Part shown: one piece after another, positions 28,035-37,356 of the stretch
Layout: every line of letters begins with the position of its first letter
Position numbering within the stretch: the stretch's first letter is position 1
Origin: Sphingobacterium thalpophilum
Lineage (GTDB): Bacteria > Bacteroidota > Bacteroidia > Sphingobacteriales > Sphingobacteriaceae
Direction of reading: 5' to 3'
Length of the DNA: 64,000 nucleotides
Assembly: GCF_901482695.1 (NCBI RefSeq)
Contig: NZ_LR590484.1
Span: forward strand, 310,001-374,000
Program-made: the position numbers and the translations under genes
The notes under the pieces: generated by a model
The model's input: only the letters and a program-made list of their open reading frames with translations
Databases searched by the model: none
What the model was told of the DNA's origin: nothing

Positions 28035-28931
28035 ATGAAGTGGAATTTAGAATGGTTGCGGACGTTCAAATCAATTTATGAAACTGGCACACTGTCAGCT
28101 GCTGCACAGGAGCTGTTTATATCGCAGCCAGGCGTAAGCCTTCACCTGAATTCGTTGGAAGCCTTTACAGGACATAAACTCTTTGATCGCTCTGCGAGAA
28201 AAATGGTACCAACGGAGAAGGGTAAAATATTATATAATTATGTAATTGAGCCGCTGAAAAAGCTGGAAACGGGCGAGCAGCATTTCCACAAACGTGCTTT
28301 GGATGAGCGTATCACGGTCAGTGTTGGCATGTGTTTCGAAACTTTTCAATATACGCTTGAAGAGCATATCGCGCAGCTACCATTTAACCTAATTATCAAG
28401 TTTGGCGAATATCCCCAAATGCAGCAGGATTTGGATAATGGTTTGTTAGACCTGATCATAACACCGCAAAAAGGCAACCAGCAAAACTTACAGTACCGCC
28501 CATTTTCCAAGGAACGGATTGTGCTGATCGCGGGCAATGAAACCGATACCGCTGAATTAGAAGGTTTGCTAGGAAGTGGCGCTATCAAAAGCGCGGCGCA
28601 GCTTTTGAAAAAACAACTTTGGTATAGTACGGCAGCGGACATGGACCACTTAAAGAATTTTTGGTCAACTCATTTTGGTGAACATCCGGACTTCAGTCCC
28701 AATTACATTGTTCCGAATATCAGCTCCATTATACGCTGTTTGAGCAATAATAAGGGATTTTCCATTGTACCCGATTTTTTATGTGCTGAGGCCATCGCGA
28801 CGGGGAAAATTAAACTGGTCTGGGAGGGCATCTCGCCTGTGGAAAACATTCTATATTTTGGTACGAGGAAGAAAACCATGTATCAAGAGGAAATTAAACA
28901 ACTGGAAGTGCTCCTTCAGGAAAAATGGTAA
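28035..28931 (+). CDS. LysR family transcriptional regulator
   Basis: A 298-residue protein from the ATG at 28035 (MKWNLEWLRTFKSIYETG). The N-terminal winged helix (TLSAAAQELFISQPGVSLHL) is followed by a periplasmic-binding-like effector domain (about 90-290). It is divergent from the MdaB-like reductase gene, its likely target. LysR regulators usually answer to a small ligand; quinones would fit the neighbour but this is inference. Confidence 0.92.
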   Translation: MKWNLEWLRTFKSIYETGTLSAAAQELFISQPGVSLHLNSLEAFTGHKLFDRSARKMVPTEKGKILYNYVIEPLKKLETGEQHFHKRALDERITVSVGMCFETFQYTLEEHIAQLPFNLIIKFGEYPQMQQDLDNGLLDLIITPQKGNQQNLQYRPFSKERIVLIAGNETDTAELEGLLGSGAIKSAAQLLKKQLWYSTAADMDHLKNFWSTHFGEHPDFSPNYIVPNISSIIRCLSNNKGFSIVPDFLCAEAIATGKIKLVWEGISPVENILYFGTRKKTMYQEEIKQLEVLLQEKW

Positions 28932-29180
28932 CCTTCAATTGCTGCGCGTAAAAGCGTTGCTCAAGCATCACGGTCAATGGTTATCACCAGACAATAACGA
29001 AACATCAGATAGTTACGCAAGTTATATGTTGATTCGTTGGACGTAAAATCGGCAAATTTATCTGTGACAGGCATACATGGGAATGAAGTATACCTTCAAT
29101 ATAAAACTATAAAAATATAGAGTGACAAAAGCTTAGTTTATATTTAAAAAGTTATATTTATAACAGACTAAATCAGTCCC

Positions 29181-29966
29181 ATGAAAGAAAAATTTATTGA
29201 TAGAAAAGATCAGCAGGCGAATAAAATATTTGAGAGACGGACACTGGTCCGTGATTATCGCACCATTCTGCCCCTGTTGAAGCCCGGGTTGACTGTATTG
29301 GATGTTGGCTGCGGCACAGGAACACTTTCCAATGAGGTTGCTTCTCGTATTGCCCCTGGTCCTGTGATCGGTTTGGATAACACGGAGGCTTTTATCGCTG
29401 ATGGCAGTCGGCAATATGGTGGGACAAACAATCTTACGCTGATTTGCGATGATATATTCAACTACCAGCCACCCCATCAATTTGATCTGATAATGACCGC
29501 ACGTACTATGCAGTGGTTAAGGGATATTCCAAAGGCGCTACGGCAGTTTAAATCATGGTTAAAGCCCCATGGCCAGCTTTCTATCCTTGACTACAATCAT
29601 ACGGAGATCGAATGGGATCCAGAACCGCCGGCAAGCATGCTCGAATTTTATCAGACTTTTCTTCGATGGCGTGAAGATGCCGGTATGAATAACCGTGTCG
29701 CCGATGAAATTGCACCGCTGTTGTACCAACAAGGTTTTACAGCAGTGGAAATAATCAACGCTGATCAGACTTACACCCGCGGGGAGGAGCATTTCGAAAC
29801 CAATCTGGGTATCTGGATCAAAGTCGCACAATCGAAACAAATGGTAACAGAAGGATATATTTCAGATGAGCTCCGTTTAAAAGCAATCGATGAATATGCT
29901 GCCTGGATTCAAACCGATGCTATATCTATGACGCTAAAAATGAATGATGTACAATCAAAATTATAA
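29181..29966 (+). CDS. Class I SAM-dependent methyltransferase
   Basis: The 261-residue protein has the Rossmann methyltransferase motif TVLDVGCGTGTLSNEVA (about residues 37-53), VIGLDNTE as motif II and the later FDLIMTARTMQWL and GQLSILDYNH. This is the common Methyltransf_11/25 type with unknown substrate. The DUF4180 gene starts 25 bp after its stop on the same strand and may be co-transcribed. Confidence 0.9.
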   Translation: MKEKFIDRKDQQANKIFERRTLVRDYRTILPLLKPGLTVLDVGCGTGTLSNEVASRIAPGPVIGLDNTEAFIADGSRQYGGTNNLTLICDDIFNYQPPHQFDLIMTARTMQWLRDIPKALRQFKSWLKPHGQLSILDYNHTEIEWDPEPPASMLEFYQTFLRWREDAGMNNRVADEIAPLLYQQGFTAVEIINADQTYTRGEEHFETNLGIWIKVAQSKQMVTEGYISDELRLKAIDEYAAWIQTDAISMTLKMNDVQSKL

Positions 29967-29991
29967 ATCAATTTCAAAATCCCACCCAGCT

Positions 29992-30354
29992 ATGAAAATC
30001 GATATTCTAAAACTCAACGACGAACATATCGCTGAAGTAAGCGGTGACGGTATACTTTTAAAAGATCTTGAAGACGGTCTACAGATTATGGCGGATTGCG
30101 GTGGAGTTCAGGCTTACAAAGCAATACTCTATCAGGAAAATATCTCTCCAGATTTCTTTGAGCTCAAAACCCGGCTGGCAGGCGATATTCTTCAAAAATA
30201 CACGCTATATGATTTTGATATTGCGATTGTCGGCGACTTTGAACGCTACAATAGCAAAAGCTTGAATGACTTTATTTTTGAAAGCAACAAACGTAAAAAG
30301 ATCAACTTTGTTGCTACACGGGACGAAGCGATCAGGAAGCTGACACGTTCATAA
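29992..30354 (+). CDS. DUF4180 domain protein
   Basis: A 120-residue protein from the ATG at 29992 (MKIDILKLNDEHIAEVSGDG); the open frame extends 16 codons into the methyltransferase gene's end. It matches the DUF4180 pattern, an STAS-like alpha/beta fold with KYTLYDFDIAIVGDFERYNS. The function is unknown. It is next to methyltransferase and GNAT genes on the same strand. Confidence 0.85.
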   Translation: MKIDILKLNDEHIAEVSGDGILLKDLEDGLQIMADCGGVQAYKAILYQENISPDFFELKTRLAGDILQKYTLYDFDIAIVGDFERYNSKSLNDFIFESNKRKKINFVATRDEAIRKLTRS

Positions 30355-30401
30355 GAACTGTAGCTTAAAACTTGGCGTTAGGAACATATTTTACTACTTA
30401 T

Positions 30402-30888
30402 ATGGAATTAGCATTTGAAAAATACACCCCCCCCAGACTTCCACATGTTTAGAGAGTTAGTGAAGGACGATGAAATCATGCGATATATTTCAGGTAAGGG
30501 CCTGACCTCGAAGCAGGCAGAAGATAAATTTAATGCCATTCTTGAAATCAATGCAACCCCACACTTAGGCTATTTTAAGGTCATCAGCCTAGATAGGCAA
30601 CTTTTTTTGGGAGACTGCAAATTAGTGTCTTACAAAAAAGACCCTAGCGTCTTCGAAATTGGCTATCTGCTTAAGAAAAGATTCTGGGGACAAGGTATTG
30701 GCACCAAAATCTGCGAATCTATGCTTGCTATGGCTAGCCGCATTAATGCTCAAAAAGATATTGTAGGTATCATAGATCCGGATAACGCAGCCTCTAGAGC
30801 ATTGTTGGTTAAATTTGGATTTGAATCATTTTTCCTCGGTGTAGAAGATGACGTTCCGACAGAAAAGCTGATCTTAAAACGAACATAG
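30402..30888 (+). pseudogene. GNAT acetyltransferase with a C8 tract that shifts the frame near its start
   Basis: From the ATG at 30402 the frame reads MELAFEKYTPP and then stops after a run of eight C (30427-30434). With seven C the same start would continue into the GNAT protein (DFHMFRELVKDDEIMRYISG, then YLLKKRFWGQGIGTKICESM and DPDNAASRALLVKFGFESFF). As sequenced, the acetyltransferase frame can only be opened from a TTG at 30415 (157 residues). So the gene is either off by one base in a homopolymer (read error or true frameshift), phase-variable, or started at TTG. The GNAT assignment itself is firm. Confidence 0.7.
30427..30434 (+). repeat. C8 homopolymer tract in the GNAT start region
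   Basis: Eight consecutive C at codons 9-11 of the ATG frame; loss of one C joins the ATG at 30402 to the GNAT frame. Confidence 0.8.
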
Positions 30889-30926
30889 CCGCAAAATACT
30901 TAACTTTCCTCTCGAAAAGAAAAAGG

Positions 30927-32090
30927 TCAGTGTTCTCCTTCCTGGTTTGCGTACACAGCATTAAGCCATCCAAATAAGGTTTGATTGTTTCCCATTGCCT
31001 CAAATGGCTTTTCGATTTTGAGGACGCCCAGCAGCGAATCAAATGCATCTGCAATCAATAGATCATCGCGATTGCTAAATAAGGTGACAACAAGCCTCTT
31101 TTGTTGGTCTATATACACGATGTTATGAAAACCAGTAGATTCCCCCGAATGAAAGAAAATCTTATTAGTCCCCGCAGGAGCTACAAACCAGCCCATACCG
31201 TAGGCGATGCCATCCCTTACCACCATGCTTCCGTGACAGAGCAAATCTTTCCAATGAAGATCCTGAAAACGTTTTTGAAGCAAATAATTAGCCCACTGGT
31301 GATAGGCCGAACTGGAAAAATAAACTCCCCCATCTCCTTGGGTTGCACTCGTTACACTTTGGTCTGCAAAACCAAAGCTTTTCCCCGTTTGGTGATAGCC
31401 AAAGGCGCGCTCAGGAATGTCAACATCTTCGCTATACACTGTGCCGCCGTATATACCTATACGATCAAAGAGCTGATCTTTAACGAACTGAGCAAAAGAC
31501 ATTTTTGATACCTGCTCTACAATTAAAGCCAACAGACAATATCCCGTATTACTATACCGAAACTGGCTACCGGCGGGGAAATAACCATGATTTGCTTGCT
31601 TAACATATTCCAGCACATCCGCGTCCGACACCTGGACGGTACGCGCCTCTGGTATCAATTCTTCATAATCTATTATACCTGAACTATGCTGCAGCAGTTG
31701 TCCGACAGTGATATGTTGCAGAGCCACCGGAAGGTCCCTAAAAAAGAGGGGCAAAGGGTCTGTTGGCTTAAGTCTTCCTTGTTCGAATAGATTATATATA
31801 GCCTGTGCTGTTACCTGTTTACTGACAGATGCCATACGAAAATGGGTATTTTGCGTAATTTTTTGTTTAGTTTTCATATCCGCCACCCCTGTTTCGTAAT
31901 GATACTTCATCAGACCAGCTTGACTAATTTGGACAGCAATCCCCGGAGCGCTGCTGTCAGAATAGAATTTCTGCAATGTTTTGTCCAGGGCAGACTGATC
32001 TATTTCCTGTCCCAGCACGGACTTTGTTACAATCATAAACAACAAACTCAGTTTTAAGTATATCCCGATACACCCTTTATTCATATCCAT
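30927..32090 (-). CDS. Serine hydrolase, class C beta-lactamase-like
   Basis: The 387-residue exported protein has a signal peptide (residues 3-27, ending VLGQ) and a class C beta-lactamase / D-Ala-D-Ala peptidase fold. The catalytic SxxK is FRMASVSKQVTA (Ser near residue 93), and the second motif is YSNTGY (residues about 183-188). The third, usually KTG or HxG, appears as FHSGESTGFH. These proteins in Bacteroidota are mostly peptidases or esterases of unknown substrate. It is alone on the strand. Confidence 0.88.
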   Translation of the reverse strand: MDMNKGCIGIYLKLSLLFMIVTKSVLGQEIDQSALDKTLQKFYSDSSAPGIAVQISQAGLMKYHYETGVADMKTKQKITQNTHFRMASVSKQVTAQAIYNLFEQGRLKPTDPLPLFFRDLPVALQHITVGQLLQHSSGIIDYEELIPEARTVQVSDADVLEYVKQANHGYFPAGSQFRYSNTGYCLLALIVEQVSKMSFAQFVKDQLFDRIGIYGGTVYSEDVDIPERAFGYHQTGKSFGFADQSVTSATQGDGGVYFSSSAYHQWANYLLQKRFQDLHWKDLLCHGSMVVRDGIAYGMGWFVAPAGTNKIFFHSGESTGFHNIVYIDQQKRLVVTLFSNRDDLLIADAFDSLLGVLKIEKPFEAMGNNQTLFGWLNAVYANQEGEH

Positions 32091-32207
32091 CTTTGTATTT
32101 ATAAGATAATAGTAGAATGCTGGTAATTTAATTAATTTTCTTCCAATATTTCAAGACAACTTTGGACCATAGTTGCCAGCTTCGCCAAAGTTTTCATTAA
32201 TTCTTTT

Positions 32208-32215
32208 TACTTTTG
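32208..32215 (+). promoter_or_regulatory. Bacteroidota -7 box for the membrane protein gene
   Basis: TACTTTTG matches TAnnTTTG 39 bp before the ATG at 32254 and lies inside the longer open frame, which supports the shorter start. Confidence 0.45.
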
Positions 32216-32253
32216 TCCTCCCCTGTATGGGGCTTCAGAAAAATCACAAAACT

Positions 32254-33003
32254 ATGTTATTCATTTACAGTATTTACGACTTTGTACTAGCCGAAAAAAA
32301 GATTACAACAACCTTAAAACAGGAAAACGAGAGCCGAAACTTTACCTTGCAGATCATTACTCCGGCCCGAAAATTTATCGGAATGCCATTTGGCGGTGGG
32401 ATGGTCAAAATCTCAAGATTGTACGATGAGCATGGCAAACTGATCCATGCCCGCAGGTATTCTGATGAACTAAAGGCCGAAATCAAATCCTTTAAAAAAG
32501 AGCATGCGATCCCTTACTTTCAGCTTTGGAAGGGCTTCCTTCTTGTATTTGCCGGCATTTTAATTTGGGCTGCCATTTACGGAGTAAAGAATAAAATGGC
32601 CAATCAGCAGCGTAAGCAGGAAACCGTAAGACTATTTGAACAGCTGCAGCATCTAAGCGCGGGCCAACTGTATGCGGCAACATTTTTCACAAACAGCAAT
32701 GCTGAAGGTATCGATGGCGTTCCTGCTGGGTGGATAAAGATCAATAAAATAGCCGGGGACACATTATTTGTCCAACGATCCAAAAAATTAGATACAGAAC
32801 ATGCACTATTTGACATGGCACATATGGCATCCATCAAACCGCAAGCTGTCAGTGACTGGAACGAAAAAATAGAGAAAATAGATTTAAAGCTACTGCGGGA
32901 TCAGTTGCAGGAAACCAATAAGAAAAGCGTAGATCTAATCTATATCGGCCCAGACCACGATAAATATAGCGGCGTCATCTGTACGGTTAAAGGCAGTGAA
33001 TAA
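32254..33003 (+). CDS. Hypothetical protein with one membrane helix
   Basis: A 249-residue protein from the ATG at 32254. The start at 32173 would place the promoter box inside the gene. The first 90 residues are soluble beta-like text (TLQIITPARKFIGMPFGGGM), then a membrane helix near 92-112 (YFQLWKGFLLVFAGILIWAA), then a soluble C-terminal domain that may lie outside. I recognise no family. It ends at the convergent terminator at 33011-33042. Confidence 0.65.
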   Translation: MLFIYSIYDFVLAEKKITTTLKQENESRNFTLQIITPARKFIGMPFGGGMVKISRLYDEHGKLIHARRYSDELKAEIKSFKKEHAIPYFQLWKGFLLVFAGILIWAAIYGVKNKMANQQRKQETVRLFEQLQHLSAGQLYAATFFTNSNAEGIDGVPAGWIKINKIAGDTLFVQRSKKLDTEHALFDMAHMASIKPQAVSDWNEKIEKIDLKLLRDQLQETNKKSVDLIYIGPDHDKYSGVICTVKGSE

Positions 33004-33010
33004 AATCTCA

Positions 33011-33042
33011 TCTGTTGCCTGCAGTGCGATGCAGGCAACAGA
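33011..33042. terminator. Terminator hairpin between convergent genes
   Basis: A perfect 13-bp stem TCTGTTGCCTGCA / TGCAGGCAACAGA with a 6-nt loop, 7 bp after one stop and 8 bp from the other gene's stop. Confidence 0.75.
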
Positions 33043-33050
33043 TTACACCA

Positions 33051-33668
33051 TTAGTGCACTTTGTTTAACTCCCGATTTAAGCTTCGTACAGAAATACCCA
33101 AATATGCAGCCATATCCTCTTTGGAGATCGTGATTCGCAACTGGGATTGCATCTGCAATAAACGGCTTAAACTGTGTGCCAAGGTATATAACTGCTGGTA
33201 GGATGCGCGGCTAGAAGTTTGAACAATACGTTGTGCCATCACTTCGAGCAATTTATTGCTCAGCACAATGTCCTGATTCAGCAAGGATCGGAAATAGGGC
33301 AGGGAAAACGCATAAACAGTTACTTCGGTCATCGCTTGAACACTGCATAAACATGAAATGTTCCGTATACACTCAATCTCTCCTACAATCTCTCCTGTCG
33401 AAAGAAACTCCACGATATAGGCCTTGTCATTAGCCTCCGTAAAATAACATTTGGCAATCCCCCTACTGATGACCATAACTTTCGTGGACGGCTCATCTTG
33501 ATGGAATAAATGCTGCCCTTTGCGGTAATGCCGAACGACGATAACGTCCTTCCGCTCCTGCTGGTCGTAAAGTTGCTTAGCGCGATCTAAAAATGACTGA
33601 TTTGTTCTTAACATAGCCCGTGGGACAAATGTCCTTTTTCCGCGAACCTCCTTTTCTGAAATTCGCAT
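33051..33668 (-). CDS. Crp/Fnr family transcriptional regulator
   Basis: The 205-residue protein has a cyclic-nucleotide-binding-like jelly roll (about 30-150; KGQHLFHQDEPSTKVMVISR, FLSTGEIVGEIECI) and a C-terminal winged helix (ISKEDMAAYLGISVRSLNRE). It has no cysteine cluster for an iron-sulfur centre. Ligand and targets are unknown. It is divergent from the frameshifted HAD gene, with a TACTTTTG box at 33679-33686. Confidence 0.9.
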   Translation of the reverse strand: MRISEKEVRGKRTFVPRAMLRTNQSFLDRAKQLYDQQERKDVIVVRHYRKGQHLFHQDEPSTKVMVISRGIAKCYFTEANDKAYIVEFLSTGEIVGEIECIRNISCLCSVQAMTEVTVYAFSLPYFRSLLNQDIVLSNKLLEVMAQRIVQTSSRASYQQLYTLAHSLSRLLQMQSQLRITISKEDMAAYLGISVRSLNRELNKVH

Positions 33669-33678
33669 GATAAAAATA

Positions 33679-33686
33679 CAAAAGTA
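33679..33686 (-). promoter_or_regulatory. Possible -7 box for the Crp/Fnr gene
   Basis: The minus strand reads TACTTTTG only 10 bp before the ATG at 33668, which would give a nearly leaderless mRNA. Confidence 0.35.
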
Positions 33687-33689
33687 AAA

Positions 33690-34381
33690 ATGAAAAATAC
33701 GATTACAACTATCGCATTCGATGCAGACGATACCTTATGGGCTAACGAATCCTATTTTCAGGAAGCAGAAAGACAATTTTGCAGGCTTTTAGAAAACTAC
33801 CTACCACAGCATACGGTCTCACAGGAACTTTTCGCTACCGAAATGAAAAACCTGTGCCTGTATGGTTATGGCATCAGGGTTTTATATTATGTATGATAGA
33901 GACTGCCAGTCGAATTTCAGAGCATACGATTTCCATTCCAATTGTTAATCAAATTATTGCCATCGGACATGACTTATTGCAGAAACCCATTGAGCTACTT
34001 CCGGGTGTCACTGAAACGCTTGAACAGTTAAAGGATCATTATAGACTGGTTGTTGCTACTAAAGGCGACCTACTGGATCAAGAACGGAAGTTAAAAAAAT
34101 CGGGATTGGAAGATTATTTTCATCATATCGAAATCATGAGTGATAAAAACGAAAAAGACTATTATAAATTACTCAAACATCTGGACTGTCCGCCCGATCA
34201 GTTTATGATGCTCGGCAATTCCCTTCGATCAGACATCCTTCCAGTACTCCAAATCGGTGGTTTTGGCGTTCACATCCCTTACCACATTACCTGGGCTCAT
34301 GAACAGCATGAACTGAATATAAAAAACGAACGCTTTATTGCCCTTCGACGTGTCGATGAAGTTTTGCCTTATCTGAAGTAA
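33690..34381 (+). pseudogene. HAD family hydrolase, frameshifted
   Basis: The first 68 residues (from the ATG at 33690) carry HAD motif I (TIAFDADDTLWANESYF) and run to LYGYGIRV, then stop at 33896. The rest continues in the +1-shifted frame from about 33877 (GFILCMIETASRISE, LLPGVTETLEQLKDHYRLVV, MSDKNEKDYY, MMLGNSLRSDILPVLQIGGF) to 34381. One extra G in the GGG at 33877-33879 would restore a single 230-residue HAD protein similar to phosphoglycolate phosphatase-like members. So it is either a recent frameshift or a base-calling error. Confidence 0.85.
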
Positions 34382-34392
34382 GGAGCTATTGG

Positions 34393-34436
34393 TAGCATAA
34401 GCTAGTGTCCTATACGCAAAACGCCGGCTTATGCTA
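34393..34436. terminator. Hairpin between convergent HAD and DinB genes
   Basis: TAGCATAAGC pairs with GCTTATGCTA over a 24-nt loop, located between the ends of the two genes. A terminator role is likely but no T-run is present. Confidence 0.5.
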
Positions 34437-34444
34437 TCAGGATT

Positions 34445-34969
34445 CTAGTAGGTTATATTTTCGTTCATTTCGTATTTCATTCCCGGATAGTTGAGAATCC
34501 GCCGCATCAGCGCCATCTGGCCACAAAGATAGTCCTGCCGCCCTATGCACATGCCAATAAAGTTGAGCTTATTCTCTTCAACAAAAGGGATGTTCATATC
34601 GATTTTGAAAATTGCGGCCAGTTCCGCATCATCCACCTCGAGTAAGCGGCGATAAACTTTGGGTGAAATGGCATAAAAGCTATCCTTCAATTCTTTTAAA
34701 CTGGGGTACTGAAACTGTTCGTCCAAGGTTTTACCCATAAAAAATAAGTCGTGATAGGGATCTTCTTCCTGAAGCCCCAGGACATATGCAATCCCATAAC
34801 GTACATTGACAAAATTACCGGCCATCCACACGATGTGGTTGGTCTGTCCGTTAATACGTTGGCGTGCATGCTCTTCCGAAATACCGTCCAGCACATTGAT
34901 AAAACTTTGACTGTGCATCCGGTATGCAGGAATAATGACTTCTAGCTTTGTTGATGTTGGTTTATCCAT
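34445..34969 (-). CDS. DinB family protein (second copy)
   Basis: The 174-residue helical protein has a DinB-like bundle: AYRMHSQSFINVLDGISEEH at the start, NHIVWMAGNFVNVRYGIAYV as the first metal-binding helix, and a final GRQDYLCGQMALMRRILNYP in place of the usual H-x-x-H-R-x-Q. The last motif lacks the usual histidines, so metal binding may be altered. No substrate is known. It is transcribed alone. Confidence 0.75.
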   Translation of the reverse strand: MDKPTSTKLEVIIPAYRMHSQSFINVLDGISEEHARQRINGQTNHIVWMAGNFVNVRYGIAYVLGLQEEDPYHDLFFMGKTLDEQFQYPSLKELKDSFYAISPKVYRRLLEVDDAELAAIFKIDMNIPFVEENKLNFIGMCIGRQDYLCGQMALMRRILNYPGMKYEMNENITY

Positions 34970-35166
34970 GGTTCATAGCATTAAAGACGCGATGCGTCTG
35001 ATTCTTTTCAAAATTAGCTGATTTAACGCATGCTGTACTTGTCGTATGGCAAGAAAAGACGCACTTTATTATAAGTAAATAAAACAATACATGGGCTTTT
35101 CTCCTTATAAATATAAATAAGTGTTTCACATAATTTATTTTTAACGTATTGCCAATTTAGATAATT

Positions 35167-36459
35167 ATGAAAAAAGCCATCTTATTCATTCTGCCGCTCC
35201 TGATACAAATAAGCCGGGCACAAGAATTTCCATCCGCTGCAGATTCCGACCCTGTTAAACTCGGCTGGATGCAGGGATTTCCACCGTCGCAGGATCGCAT
35301 CATTTCGGCTTTGGACGGCACATTTTTTAAGTTTCCGGCGTTACGCTATAGTGTATGCCATATGCGCCAGTTCTTCCCCACCAAAGTCGTTGCTTCTGCC
35401 AGGGCTGACCGCTATACCTTTTCGAAGACGGAGGACCCGGCCATAGATAACATCATTTTCCAACCCCTTGGAGAAGCAGAAACAATCAATTGGGCAGCCT
35501 CACTGCAAAAAAATTATACGGATGGTATTATTATCTTACATCGGGGGCGTATTATTTATGAAAAATATTTCGGTGCATTGACCCAGCGTGGCGTACATGC
35601 CGCGATGTCCGTCAGTAAAACTTTGACAGGCACACTAGCAGCCCAGCTCGTTGCGGAGGGTCTTTTGGATGAAAACAAGTATTGTCGGGATTACCTGCCC
35701 GAACTCGAACATTCAGCTTTTGCTGATGCGACTATACGTCAGGTACTGGATATGACCACAGGCTTAGACTTCAGCGAGGACTATGCTGACCCCAAAGCTG
35801 AAATATGGGCCTTCTCTAAAGCAGGCGATCCATTCCAGCTCCAAAGATCTCCTCACGAGCCCGCAAACTATTTCGATTATTTGAAAACAGTTAGAAAAAA
35901 AGGCCAGCATGGTGAGGCATTTGGATATAAAACAGTCAATACTGATGTGATGGGCTGGATGATATCCCGCATATTAAATAAACCCCTGTCTGAAATCCTA
36001 TCCGAAAAAGTTTGGCAACCTATGGGGGCCAATGTGGATGGATATTATCAAATCGATGCGGCAGGTATATGTTTCGCAGGTGGCGGTTTTAATGCGAATT
36101 TGCGTGATATGGCCATGTTTGGCGAGATGGTACGCAATGGAGGTTATTTTAACGGAAAACAGATTCTCGCAAAGAAAGTAGTCGAATCTATCCGTTCGGG
36201 CGGAAGTCAGGCCGCTTTTGAAAAGGCAGGCTATACCAATCTGAAGCATTGGAGTTATAAAAACATGTGGTGGGTGAGCCACAACAAGGATGGTGCGTTC
36301 TGCGCGCGCGGCGTCCATGGACAGACGATCTACATCGATCCGAAAGCGGAAATGGTCATCGTTCGATTCGCTTCCCATCCCATAGCGTCCAATTCGGCTA
36401 ATGATAAGTATTCTCTGCCCGCTTATCAGGCCGTAGCCGATTATCTATTGAAAAAGTGA
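35167..36459 (+). CDS. Serine hydrolase, beta-lactamase-related
   Basis: The 430-residue protein has a signal peptide (residues 1-18, ending ISRAQ) and a beta-lactamase-like fold of the 6-aminohexanoate-dimer hydrolase type. Its SxxK motif is HAAMSVSKTLTGTLAA (Ser near residue 153). A Tyr near residue 258 lies in the segment AFGYKTVNTDVMGWMISRI, and the third motif region is GVHGQTIYIDP. The substrate is unknown. It stands alone. Confidence 0.87.
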   Translation: MKKAILFILPLLIQISRAQEFPSAADSDPVKLGWMQGFPPSQDRIISALDGTFFKFPALRYSVCHMRQFFPTKVVASARADRYTFSKTEDPAIDNIIFQPLGEAETINWAASLQKNYTDGIIILHRGRIIYEKYFGALTQRGVHAAMSVSKTLTGTLAAQLVAEGLLDENKYCRDYLPELEHSAFADATIRQVLDMTTGLDFSEDYADPKAEIWAFSKAGDPFQLQRSPHEPANYFDYLKTVRKKGQHGEAFGYKTVNTDVMGWMISRILNKPLSEILSEKVWQPMGANVDGYYQIDAAGICFAGGGFNANLRDMAMFGEMVRNGGYFNGKQILAKKVVESIRSGGSQAAFEKAGYTNLKHWSYKNMWWVSHNKDGAFCARGVHGQTIYIDPKAEMVIVRFASHPIASNSANDKYSLPAYQAVADYLLKK

Positions 36460-36576
36460 AATGTTCTCCTACGTTCGGAGGTAAATTTACAGCGGCTTTT
36501 TGCCCACTCATCACGTGGGTCTGTCGCGACAACGTCAGTATATTATAAACAGTTTCTTTACACAGGCGGTTAAATG

Positions 36577-36609
36577 ATAGAAGATTCCCAATTATAAGGA
36601 ATCTTCTAT
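36577..36609. terminator. Hairpin at the end of the DUF3050 gene
   Basis: ATAGAAGATTCC / GGAATCTTCTAT, a perfect 12-bp stem with a 9-nt loop, overlapping the last codons of the DUF3050 gene. Confidence 0.55.
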
Positions 36610-37356
36610 GGCGTTCCAGAGCTCAATCCGTTTTTGGAGCGCCGCTTTACTTACCAGTTTCATTTCGTGCCAGATCTGATCATTGTCTTTACCGAGGTCA
36701 GTGATCATCTGCATCGCCAGCGGGCCATGTTCATCTCCGTCCAGATCAATGTGGCGTTGAAAATAGTAGATAAAGTGATCCAGATCTGATTCAGGGAAGT
36801 TGCCTTTTAGTTTTTGCAAAATCGAGGTGAACATCCCCGGAATAAGATCTTCCCTGCCAAAAGTAAAGGCAGCGGCAATTTTGTGAACCTGTCCTTCTTC
36901 GATCACTTCAAAGGTAAAATTAAGAAAGTCTTTAATGCGCTTGTCCAAAGTTGTCTGCGCGATAGCCTCAAAAATATTTTTGGACTGCTTTGCATTGACG
37001 ATGAACTTATTGATCAGGTGCAGATCAGCGCCCATTTTACTCATGGCATCCAGATACATCTCAAAATGACTTAAACGGCGGCCATCGATATATTCGTCAG
37101 ATTCTTCAGTCAATACAATTTCATTAATCAAATAACGCGTCGACGGATGCTCGCTTGCAAACCAGGGTAACGTTGTACATGTCAATTTTATCTGCAAGGC
37201 TTTTAGCAAAGACATAAAATCCCATACCGCATAGACGTGCCCCTCTGTAAAAGCACAAAGCCTCTTGACCGTTGTGATCTTTGTATATAAAGGGTGCTGC
37301 AATAATACTTCGCGTTCAGCCGCGATGTATTGGTTAATTTCCGCAATTCTATTCAT
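36592..37356 (-). CDS. DUF3050 protein (haem-oxygenase-like fold)
   Basis: A 254-residue protein from the ATG at 37356 (MNRIAEINQYIAAEREVLLQ). It matches DUF3050: HPLYTKITTVKRLCAFTEGH and YAVWDFMSLLKALQ near the start, HFEMYLDAMSKMGAD in the middle and YFQRHIDLDGDEHGPLAM near the end. The histidines and acids give the pattern of di-iron oxygenases of the haem-oxygenase-like superfamily; the reaction is unknown. The -7 box at 37361-37368 lies just upstream. Confidence 0.88.
   Translation of the reverse strand: MNRIAEINQYIAAEREVLLQHPLYTKITTVKRLCAFTEGHVYAVWDFMSLLKALQIKLTCTTLPWFASEHPSTRYLINEIVLTEESDEYIDGRRLSHFEMYLDAMSKMGADLHLINKFIVNAKQSKNIFEAIAQTTLDKRIKDFLNFTFEVIEEGQVHKIAAAFTFGREDLIPGMFTSILQKLKGNFPESDLDHFIYYFQRHIDLDGDEHGPLAMQMITDLGKDNDQIWHEMKLVSKAALQKRIELWNAIEDSL

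Noticed and set aside
28765..29046. 93-aa frame overlapping the end of the LysR gene
   Set aside because: Most of it is a shadow of LysR in another frame; the remainder has no similarity.
30406..30416. 11-base match (AATTAGCATTT) to a guide of array 1 (spacer 40775-40802, guide positions 2-12)
   Set aside because: AT-rich, inside the GNAT start, and pairing stops at once after it; expected by chance with ten guides over both strands.
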